From contig OX621265.1 of NCBI GenBank assembly GCA_951640165.1, forward strand, positions 18,675,001 through 18,739,000: DNA of 64,000 bases, given 5' to 3'. The first letter of the stretch is position 1. Every line of letters begins with the position of its first letter. Of the stretch, positions 42,401 through 51,226 are shown piece by piece. The DNA comes from Pseudoips prasinana (lineage: Eukaryota; Arthropoda; Insecta; Lepidoptera; Nolidae). The notes under the pieces were generated by a model. It ran no database searches and had not been told where the DNA came from. It saw only the letters and a list, made by a program, of their open reading frames with translations. The position numbers and the translations under genes are program-made.

Positions 42401-42840
42401 AGATTGGCCTAAATATATTGCAGTTATTTGGTACCTTCTGTGTACTTTTACGTACCTCTCCTGAAAATCAACAAGTAATACTTGTTGATTTTCAGGAGAG
42501 GTACAAATAAAATACGGTATGTATCTTGAGAAATTTAATATATCATTTTTCACTTTTACATCATTACTATTTTATTTAAAAAATCCGTATTATTTGTTTA
42601 ATACTTGTTTCATGAGGTACTAAATGTACTTAACCAATATATGTAACTTGGTACACTGTTTAACAGTACACCCGCGGTTCTGACATCAGGATAGCGGGTG
42701 TACCTAATATTTCAAATATCAGTGTACGGGCGTAGGTACATAAATTTTCAGGAGACTGTACGTAAAAATACACAGAAGGTACCAAATAACTGCAATATAT
42801 TTAGGCCAATCTGAGAAATACACCCGCGATCCTGATATTC
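42401..42840. mobile_element. Foldback element with 69-bp inverted arms
   Basis: 42401-42469 and 42744-42812 are reverse complements with about two differences (AGATTGGCCTAAATATATTG ...). Inside is a second perfect hairpin (42452-42504). Further copies of ACACCCGCG / CGGGTGT surround the centre and right edge. Non-coding. Confidence 0.8.
42452..42504. repeat. Perfect hairpin, 24-bp stem and 5-nt loop
   Basis: GTACCTCTCCTGAAAATCAA... (42452-42475) is exactly inverted at 42481-42504 around TAATA. It overlaps the left arm of the 42401-42840 foldback. Confidence 0.95.
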
Positions 42841-43309
42841 ATAAAATCCGAGTTATTCGTTGGTTTGGTCTATGAATCTTTGCGTCTGCGTCCGGCTTCT
42901 AGATGCCTTTTTATATTTTCTTGTCGCTGTTCTAGCTGTGCTTAGGACATTCAGAGTAATAAACATCTAGCATCTAGGAGCATCTAGCTTGGAGCTTATT
43001 ATCTTATTATTTCCGAGTATTACGCGGCACAGATAAATTAAGAAAACCATAAAAAATGCGGTCTTTTTCATTATTCTTTCTTTCTTTATAATGGTTATCT
43101 TGGTGTCATGAGTTGTTCAAGCTGCCTAGTAGGCCTCTCACGTGGCTTAACGAACGTTTAACAACAACAAGCAATTCCGAAGCACGGAGACGTTTAGAAA
43201 TTAAACCACTGGCAGTCACCCATCTATGGACTGACTGCGTGCCAAGGCGCCTTACCACACCGATCATATCGGCCCGGTGAATGCCGCTGACTTTTCATTA
43301 CTACTAAGT
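42841..43309. repeat. Probable repeat-derived DNA
   Basis: TGCCTAGTAGGCCTCTCACG and the following wording (GTGGCTTAACG, TTAAACCACTGGCAG) have a diverged parallel at 44150-44280 (TTAGGCCTCTAACAGGGCTT, AAAATTAACCACTTT). No gene seen. Confidence 0.4.
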
Positions 43310-43420
43310 CAGAAATACATACATAAACCATGTTTCCCAGAGGGCAGAGAACCGATTTCCATTTGTCACGATCTTTGCACATCTCTTTTGCCTTCTTATT
43401 ATTATGGAAAGGGCCCTATC
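43310..43420 (+). repeat. Dispersed repeat shared with 8575-8690
   Basis: Carries TTTCCCAGAGGGCAGAGAAC and GTCACGATCTTTGCACAT. Non-coding. Confidence 0.55.
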
Positions 43421-44732
43421 CTTTTCATAATCATTTGTTTACTTCTCCAAGCTTTTTTTCGTTCTTCCGAGTAATTAGTTCTATGATTGCTCTGTCCTTA
43501 TCAAACGTATTATAGAAGAAAGAGATGTAATGATGTCAAAATTAGTTCAGTCATGTATAATTAAGAATCGCTAGCATTGGGGCTATTGACATAAGTTTTT
43601 AATGTGTAACATGCTTCGTAGTATTTTTAAACCCAAACCCAAACCCAGCCTAATTAAGACCTGGGTAATCCTTCTTTAAATATTGTTTAAATATCCATAT
43701 ATTTTTAAATATCCGTATATAGGATTTTTAATTACAAACATAATTTGTGCAAATACTAGTTTGAAATCATTGACCAGGCGAAACTTCACAGGCATCGTAG
43801 TAAAATATTTAACTAAAATTACCTAACTAAAAAAAATATTTAGAAGCAAAATCTTTAAAATTATCTCGACGACAGCTTGCTTTTTTATTTTTATTCTTTG
43901 GTTATTAATAAAATACATAATTATTTTGTAGAACAAAGTTGTTAATGGAAATAGGCGAGTTCTTTTCCAATAATTGAGATTCCAAATATATTTACAATGT
44001 CAATATTTTGTGAGAGTCGCTGGATGTCTCTGGATGCGGATAGCGCAAGACCGGCAATTGTGTAGATCTTTGGGGGAGGACTTTGTCCAGCAGTGGACGT
44101 CTTTCGGCTGATATGATGATGTCAATATTATAATATTTTTTTCATTAGGCCTCTAACAGGGCTTAACGACAGCAGTCGGGACTGGTAACTCGATGTGCCT
44201 TCTAATGGACGCTCAGAAAATTAACCACTTTAACGGTAACCTAACACGGTAACAATATGCTGATCACGTGTACTTTACTGATCATAGCTTATGGCTATGA
44301 GCGCATTTCACAATGGAAATATATAGACCAAATGAGATATTTTAGTGTATGATTTAACTGTTATTTTCTAATTAAATAATATTTTTTATTGAATATATAG
44401 TATTTTTTTACATACCTGTTAAGTTTCACCTAAAAAGATGATTGAATCCAGCATATTATACAATGCAATTATTTTTATTGGGGCATTTTTGCCAATTTTA
44501 AATATGTGGGTAGTCCCAATTAATGTCAAGATTGATAAAATATTATATTCCCCAAATATCGGGGAATTGGGGAGAAAGTTGGGAATTTTACACAATACGA
44601 AATAATCAAGTAATAATCTGTAGCAAGGAACTAATTATTTCTCCATAAATAATTTTAATATATAAAACCTTTCATAGAACATACCACAGACTTAACAATC
44701 AATACACGTACCTCATAATTGTTGTCTATATC
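43421..44732. other. AT-rich intergenic DNA with small repeat pieces
   Basis: Mostly unique-looking AT-rich sequence. 44060-44125 is a fragment of the CAGCAGTGGA dispersed repeat ending GATGATG, and 44150-44280 resembles 43130-43265. No gene recognised. Confidence 0.4.
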
Positions 44733-44873
44733 GTACAGACGCCAGCACATCAAGCTACTCCAATCTGTCAAATTTCCCCAATTGAAAGTGAACCTTACAC
44801 TTTTGTGATAAAGTTGAAACACTATTAAAGAAATTTGAGAGATTGGGGTAGCTAGATGTGCTGGGGTCTGTAC
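44733..44873 (-). mobile_element. 141-bp MITE, complete copy
   Basis: Starts GTACAGACGCCAGCACATCA and ends GCTGGGGTCTGTAC. Orientation is opposite to 25819, judged from the centre (TGTGATAAAGTTGAAA). Confidence 0.88.
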
Positions 44874-45171
44874 ATAGAGTTGTGTCAATAAATGCTATAA
44901 TCATTACCATGACATTATTCCACAAATTTCTTCCCTCGTGAACACAATTATTTAATAGCTCGTTAAACATCTAAATGATCTTAACGAAAGGCGAATCGTA
45001 AGAATTGTACCGCCAAATTCATTGCGTGTTTTGTATTGAAAATTACATAATTCATAAGAGAAATCAAACTAATCATTTCTAATTATAATACTGTAAAAAC
45101 TAAACGAAACTATTCTCAGTAAGAGCATAATAACTAGGCTAACAATAATTACACTCGCACCAATTCAGTTT

Positions 45172-45530
45172 TTAGGGTTCCGTAGCCAAATGGCAAAAAA
45201 AACGGAACCCTTATAGATTCGTCATGTCTTCTGTCTGTCCGTCCATATGTCAGTCACTTTTTTCCGAAACTATAAGAGCTTTAATATTGAAACTTGGTAA
45301 GTAGATGTATTCTGTGAACCGCATTAAGATTTTCACACAAAAATAGAAAAAGAACAATAATTTTAAGGGGCTCCCCATACATAGAATTGAAACTCAATTT
45401 TTCTAGTAAGGAGATTTTTTTAATACGTCATAAACCGTAAACCGCAATTTACCTTTCATTTAATCAACTAAAATACTGGCTGCTACGGAACCCTTCATGG
45501 GCGAGTCCGACTCGCAATTGGCCAGTTTTA
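45172..45530 (+). mobile_element. Non-coding element GGGTTCCGTAGCC, shorter copy
   Basis: Shares both ends with 13127-13772 but lacks about 280 bp of its middle, including the quasi-palindrome. It ends CGACTCGCAATTGGCCAG. Confidence 0.7.
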
Positions 45531-45640
45531 TTTTTGTTATTGGTTTTAGGCCCTAACTGCTTTAGCCTTTTGAACTTAACAATTCATAGCATTTTCCACA
45601 CGTCAAAAATAAGTGCTAGTTAATAATTCAAATCAATTAT

Positions 45641-45820
45641 GAAATTTGACAGATTGGGTTAGCTTGATGTGCTGGCGTCTGTACATTATTATAAAATTGT
45701 CATTAGCACCATCCGTTAAATTTCCCCAATTGAAAGTGAACCTTATGCTTATGTGATAAAGTTGAAAATCTATAATAGAAATCTGACAGATTGGGGTAGC
45801 CTGATTTGCTGGCGACTGTA
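45641..45820. mobile_element. Two adjoining partial 141-bp MITE copies
   Basis: 45641-45684 is one arm ending GTGCTGGCGTCTGTAC. 45707-45820 is a copy lacking its first 30 bp or so and ending TGCTGGCGACTGTAG. Both carry the AAATTTGACAG/AAATCTGACAG arm. Confidence 0.75.
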
Positions 45821-46394
45821 GGTACCTAATTATGAAATAATCTGAAATGATTACAGACTTAACATCTAAATGTCAATCCATCGGTCAAAATAGTCAATTA
45901 AGCGAATAAAAACCGAACCTCAAAAAAAAAAAACAAATTGAAATAACTTTTGAATCCCCATTTCAGAAAATCTGAAATTGAAATCTATAGTTGTCGATAA
46001 TAATATCAAGAAAATAGATCAAGACATACGATTGGCGGTACAAAAACCCCACCATTCACCTTTATCTAAATAATTTATTTAATAATCCAATTTACAAGCA
46101 TATATACAAAGTGTATTACATTATTAGATAACGATAAACTTAAAAACAATACAGCATCATACATGTGTAGTATTCATATGTAGCGTCTGAGGCGTACATT
46201 TAAAAAAGCAAAACTACCTTATTCTATCGCTTTGTATCGTTGTGTACTCTTTCTTTGGATCCACTTCCGTGGCTTCGGAATATATAGCTCTCTTTCTCTC
46301 TCACAAGTAACGGAAATTGCCTAAACGTGACGGTTTCTTCAAATATACTCAGTAGGTACGTACCGAACCCTATATCCGTTGTCTAGTATCCATA
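45821..46394. other. Intergenic, nothing recognised
   Basis: AT-rich. It contains the string TAAATAATTTATTTAATAAT but no exon or repeat arms. Confidence 0.4.
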
Positions 46395-46534
46395 GCACAG
46401 ACGCGTACACATCAAGCTACCCCAATCTGTCAAATTTCCCCAATTGAATGTGAACCTTATGCTTATGTGATAAAGTTGAAAATCTATAAAAGAAATTGAC
46501 AGATTGGGGTAGCTGGATGTGCTGGCGTCTGTAC
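46395..46534 (-). mobile_element. 141-bp MITE, 140-bp copy
   Basis: Ends GCACAGACGCGTACACATCA and GTGCTGGCGTCTGTAC. The left end is slightly diverged; the centre is in reverse orientation. Confidence 0.85.
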
Positions 46535-46844
46535 AAGTTTGCTTAGGATAGCGCCAACTGCGCTGTGTGATAAGTCGCAGATATTTATTGTTTAAAATTT
46601 AAAATCATCACCGAAGAAGTCTCAGTTAAATAAAATCACGTTTCTTCAACATTTTCCCATATATATTTTTAAGTTTACCGTGACCTAAAATATTCACCAC
46701 CATTTTAGGGCTTCTAAAACACCAAAAGCCTCTCAGTACTTGATAGAAAACACTGTATATACTATATACACATAACTTGTAAGATTATATTTTCATACAA
46801 AAATAATTATTAATTTAATTTTCCGCTTGAATGTATATAACTCT

Positions 46845-46920
46845 ACGCGCATCGCAAAGAGAACACGCGCGCGAGCTTAGCGTCGTTCGCGCGTCGTCCT
46901 TTCGTCTACGAATGAAACAT
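46845..46920. other. CpG-dense patch
   Basis: CTACGCGCATCGCAAAG, ACGCGCGCGAGCTTAGCGTC and GTTCGCGCGTCGTCC stand out in AT-rich surroundings. It could be a relic of a promoter, a 5' UTR or a transposon end. No adjacent open frame on either strand supports a gene. Confidence 0.3.
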
Positions 46921-46937
46921 AGACCTACAAATCTCAC

Positions 46938-47130
46938 GACAGTAAGTAAGTAAGTAACTCTTTATTGTACAACAAAAAATAATACATAAAAAGAACTATG
47001 AGTATGTTAAGATTGTACAAATGGCGGCATTATCGCTAAGTGCGATCTCTTCCAGGCAACCGTTGAATGGACCAGGAGTAAAGAAAAAGCATTTGGGCAT
47101 TTGTTGGCATAATTAGCAGAAAGGACTTTT
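46938..47130 (-). mobile_element. LINE 3' end with (GTAA)n tail
   Basis: GTAAGTAAGTAAGTAACTCT at the left, TTATTGTACAACAAAAAATA, then GGCGGCATTATCGCTAAGTG and GCGATCTCTTCCAGGCAACC. These look like the 3' end of a minus-strand LINE with ACTT-type repeats. No RT motif is left. Confidence 0.55.
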
Positions 47131-47348
47131 TTTTTTTACAGTACAACTTTTAAAATATATTTTTTGTCATTTATTGAGTTATGTCCAAACTCGTAAAACA
47201 AAAGTTGTTGCTTATGGTGTTAGCTATCTAGTCCTGCGAGGTTGTTGGTGTTTTACAAATAACTAAATATATACTATAGCAACCAAACCAATCTGTATAC
47301 AATTTTGGCACTTTTATAGCCATTTTCAATTGCCATACATTAATATAT

Positions 47349-47479
47349 GTACAGCACATCCAGCTACCCTCTGTCAAATTTCTTTTATAGATTTTCAACT
47401 TTATCACATAAGCATAAGGTACACTTTCAATTGCGGAAATTTGACAGATTGGGGTAGCTTGATGTGCTGGCGTCTGTAC
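47349..47479 (+). mobile_element. 141-bp MITE, 131-bp copy with small deletions
   Basis: Begins GTACAGCACATCCAGCTACC (GACGCCA lost) and ends GGCGTCTGTAC. Confidence 0.82.
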
Positions 47480-47765
47480 TTTAAAATACTTTTAAAATGC
47501 TTTTCAGTGTCAATTAAAAAAACAAAACATTTAAATATGTTCTCCATCACCTAAATATATTGCACAACGTGTTATTGAAATAACACTAAACGATAAAATC
47601 AGTCGTTCAGAACGATTATAAGGTAACGATAGAAATATATATTTCTTTTCTATAAATTTAGTTAATTTTACAAAGATTCTAAACAACTAATTGGAAGGTT
47701 ATGCGTTATTACATTACACTTTGTACGTATATAATTATAATTTTGAATACACTATGATATGACTA

Positions 47766-48765
47766 TAGTTATAAATACAAAATAGCTTAATAATATGATT
47801 ATTCAATCAATCCAACAAAACAACTATTCAACTAACCATTGAATCAATCAGTTGATTTATTAATTGAGTGATTGATAAAACCAATTTCCAACCGTTTCCA
47901 CGGTATATTCTATATTATTTCGCGTCGCAATAAATTAAATTAAGTCCTTTGAATAATTAATTCCGATAATAGTAGTTCGATTTACATCTTTCTTTAAATT
48001 GCAAATTAACTATTAATTTTTACATAAATAAGAGAGCTTTATATTTTACATTATTAGGCCCACTTTAATGCTTGCTAAATAAAAACCAACAATTATCTTA
48101 ATTGTCATTAAAATTAAATAACGATGGCTAAATAATACTTTCATATATAACATTGACAATATTAAAATAAAATCATTTAACAACATGATTGATTCAATCA
48201 ATCACTCAGTTAAACTGACAAACATTAGTAACTATCAATACACCTTATCAATCAAACAATCGCTGATCATACACGCTCACCTCATCAGAAATCTATATGA
48301 AGCTAAAACAACTACTACACGTTCAATCTAGCATCATTCCATGTAATACTGAGGTTGGATGGACAGTATTGTGGTCAATATTCTGAATTAAAAATGTTGG
48401 ATCACATTACTGGCAATTGATTCTCTGTATCAATAAAATACTCCTAAACCAAGATCACAAATAGAGGGATGTTTCAAGTGTCTGTATGTAACATTGTGGT
48501 GTCTGTAAGAATGGACGGTCACTTCCCATATTTTACATCGAAATAATTATAGAAAGTTGCTACTAATCGTCAGATAACTGCTACCCCCGATTATTTTAAA
48601 TAAACTACCTACTTTTAAAGGATAAGTCATCCTGATGTCAGGAATTATAAATAAAAAATAGCTTAATAATATAATTATTCAATCACTCCAACAAAACAAC
48701 TATTTAACTAACCATCGTATCAATCAGTTGATTTATTAATTGAGTGATTGACAAAAACAATGATT
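47766..48765 (+). repeat. Direct repeat pair of about 115 bp in AT-rich DNA
   Basis: 47766-47883 and 48647-48765 share AATAGCTTAATAATAT, CAACAAAACAACTATT and ATCAATCAGTTGATTTATTA with few changes. Between them, 48171-48210 carries the related ATTGATTCAATCAATCACTC. The interval is otherwise unrecognised. Confidence 0.7.
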
Positions 48766-49082
48766 GAATTTCTTCGTTTATACGCATGCAATATTTTAAA
48801 TAAACTACTTTTTAATAATAATAATATTTCTTTATTTCAGACTCAAGATCCATACAACAATATACATTAAATAAATAATTTGATAAAAAAAAAAGACAAA
48901 TTATCACTAATACTAATATTAAATTATCACTAACTAGTCGGCAGCTATTGCTAGCCATTGTCTAAATGTACCAGTGGCACATAGTCTGTCTATATTAAGG
49001 TTAATTCATCCTGATGTTAGGCTGAGCACCTATCCAGTGAGGTCAACTGCGCGAATGACCTTAAAAGTAGTTTATCTATACA

Positions 49083-49376
49083 TATAATAAAATCGTAGGA
49101 AAGTCAAAACTGAACATTGAATATTTTTTAAAAGATACATTGGGCGTGAACTACAATCGATATCCAAGCCAAAAATATAGTTTTTAGATTTTTTGTCGGT
49201 TTGACTGTATGTATGTCCGGGCTAAACTCAAAAATTACTGCATGGATTTACTTCAAATTTTGCATGAATACTAAGAGGTCGGGTCAACATAATATAGGCT
49301 ACATATTATCACGCTATCACCTACGGGGGAGGAGCTGTGATAATTTATAAAATTTAACGCGGGGCACAGCTAGTTT
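49083..49376 (-). repeat. Family-R dispersed repeat
   Basis: From ATAATAAAATCGTAGGAAAG through AAGAGGTCGGGTCAACAT to AACGCGGGGCACAGCTAG. This is the reverse of the arrangement at 58922-59240. Confidence 0.7.
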
Positions 49377-49579
49377 CAAATAAATCAGGGATAGCAGTTA
49401 TCTGACGATTAGTAGCAACTAAAGTAGGGCCAATTTAATAGACTACATTTGACACTTCATCAGAATTCAACAACGTAACCTTAACCGGCGGGCATAGAAT
49501 ATTATTTAGGTTTTTGGTATTTAGTACTGCACATTTGCGTATTTTTTTTTTCAATTACGATTTATCTTTATTGTAATAA

Positions 49580-49846
49580 CTAGCGGCCCGGTACGTGCTT
49601 CGCGACGTATAAGGCATAGTAATAAAAAAATGAATATTAAGTTCATTTATTCTAACAAAAAATATTTTAAATTGCTATAAGATGTTGATTTTACACTTTT
49701 TCAAGACTTTTTTAATTTTTCTCTACGTACAAACCCTCCCTGGACTTCCACGAATAATTCAAGACCAAAATTAGCCAAATCGGTAAGGCGTTGTTGAGTT
49801 ATAACATTACAACGAAAAGTGGCATTGATTTTTATATATATAGATT
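49580..49846 (+). repeat. Dispersed repeat GCGGCCCGGTACGTGCTTCG
   Basis: Closely matches 51402-51672 and, diverged, 57345-57697. Begins ACTAGCGGCCCGGTACGTGC and ends GGCATTGATTTTTATATATA. Confidence 0.75.
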
Positions 49847-49920
49847 ACTAACTAAGGTCATTTTACAATTCACTTTACTAGTAACTGACAGATGACAAAT
49901 ATGGTCTATTAAATTGGCCA

Positions 49921-49972
<52 letters not shown>
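49921..49972. repeat. (TA)n microsatellite
   Basis: About 25 TA units, abutting the right arm of the inverted-repeat composite. Confidence 0.9.
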
Positions 49973-49975
<3 letters not shown>

Positions 49976-50224
49976 CAGCAACTTTCTATAATTATTTTGA
50001 TGTAAAATATCGGAAGTCACGGTCCATTCGACGACATTCGACAGACACATTTATTTTGGCATCTAAATGGATAAATCAATTTCAATGCAACTTATTTAGT
50101 CTGAAACTCAGATTATTCTGTAATAAATATACAGGATTGGTCTATATTGAACGTGTATCATGGATCTAAGGACATGATTAACTCATAAATGATGTCAGTA
50201 CATTTCTTAGCCGAATTTCCGTCG

Positions 50225-50410
50225 ATATTATTAAAAATGCGAATGTTTGTGAGTATGGATGGATGTATGGATGTTTGTTACTCTTTCACGCGAAAACTAC
50301 CGAACGGATTTTTATGAAATTTTGTAGTAACATAGCTTATATACCCTAATAGCATATAGGCTAAAATGAATACTTGAATGCGGGTAAAACCGCGGGGCAC
50401 AGCTAGTATT
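50225..50410 (+). repeat. Family-R dispersed repeat fragment
   Basis: AATGCGAATGTTTGTGAGTA, ACTCTTTCACGCGAAAACTA and CGGGGCACAGCTAG; compare 59338-59505. Confidence 0.65.
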
Positions 50411-50589
50411 ATTATATAAATAAGGTGTAACAGAAAGTGTCCATAACTTAAGGAACTCTATCCACCCCTTTCACGGCTAATGATGCAAATCCGAAACCAT
50501 AAAAAAATAAAAGGTTGTGTCAATCAACAAGTAAATTTAAACCTTGTAACAAATGCTTTAAGTCGATTATCGAAATCGATTGAAAGATG

Positions 50590-50663
50590 TTGGATTAAGT
50601 CCTGGGGCTCTACCGGCTAAGTCACCGAACATCGTTTTCGTGAACGGCGTTCAAATAAATAAA
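50590..50663 (+). mobile_element. RTE-like LINE 3' UTR fragment
   Basis: GGGGCTCTACCGGCTAAGTC and GTTTTCGTGAACGGCGTTCA then AAATAAATAAAGG, as in 59985-60042 where it follows an RTE-like ORF end. Confidence 0.6.
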
Positions 50664-50786
50664 GGTTAAAAATGACTTGATCAATCGTTAAATTGGCTTC
50701 TATGTTGACAATCGATTCGGGACCATTTATGACGTCACATGTGCTCATGGAAGCCGATTTAACGATTGATTAAGTCATTTTTAACC
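50664..50786. mobile_element. Inverted-repeat element with 37-bp arms
   Basis: GGTTAAAAATGACTTGATCA... (50664-50700) is inverted at 50750-50786 with two differences. The spacer is 49 bp. A single arm occurs at 60042-60078, directly after the same LINE 3' UTR, so the arm belongs to the end of that LINE. Confidence 0.8.
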
Positions 50787-50792
50787 TCCACT

Positions 50793-51047
50793 TTCTATTC
50801 CATCACTCTCATGATCCGATGGGATGACTAGCGATACGACCGGAAAGAGGTCAGGTATAGGACCAACGGCTTTACGTGCTCTCCGAGGCACGGGGGTGTA
50901 ATACCGCCGACTCCCAGACTTCGGGCTGATGCTGAGAAATTTCTTTTTACGGAAAAATCTCAGAATCACTTTTTGGCTCCACCTGGCATTTGAACCCAGG
51001 ACATATTTTCTGCGGTTGAACACGCTACCGCTAGACCAACGAGGCAG
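50793..51047 (-). mobile_element. SINE type A at the 3' end of PEX19
   Basis: The reverse complement starts TGCCTCGTTGGTCTAGCGGT, with the B box reading GGTTCAAATGCCAGG, and runs through the same body as 1409-1724. It starts about 75 bp downstream of the PEX19 stop in transcript orientation, so it is probably transcribed in the PEX19 3' UTR. Confidence 0.85.
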
Positions 51048-51121
51048 TCAAATACGATGATGATGATGATGAACATGTAGACGGCGCTCGGACAGAAATG
51101 TGGCGGACAGTGGAGCAGGCA

Positions 51122-51226
51122 CTACATGAGGCAGCACTGCGCGGGGTCGGCGGGCGCGGGGAAGCCGGGCGGCGCCGCGCCCATGTCGCCCACCAGCGCG
51201 CTGGGGGGCTGGCCCAGGTCCTGCAT
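51122..51226 (-). CDS. PEX19: PEX19 terminal exon with CaaX box
   Basis: Follows a CCCCCCCAG acceptor. Reads [37 protein letters not shown] at 51124-51122. The last four residues CCLM fit a farnesyltransferase CaaX motif (human ends CLIM). The exon is much more GC-rich than its surroundings. No canonical AATAAA was found between the stop and the SINE at 51047. Confidence 0.96.
   Translation of the reverse strand: MQDLGQPPSALVGDMGAAPPGFPAPADPAQCCLM

Larger units (their letters stand above)
48498..50045. mobile_element. Large inverted-repeat (foldback-like) composite
   Basis: 48498-48560 (AGAATGGACGGTCACTTCCC ... AGTTGCT) is the inverse of about 49976-50040. CTAATCGTCAGATAACTGCT (about 48563) is inverted at about 49393-49425. 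GGCCAATTTAATAGAC (49431) is inverted at about 49903-49920. Family-R fragments and a TA microsatellite are inserted between. No coding region found. Confidence 0.65.

Noticed and set aside
42037..42510. 157-codon frame
   Set aside because: Runs through a dispersed repeat, a MITE and a foldback arm; a chance open frame.
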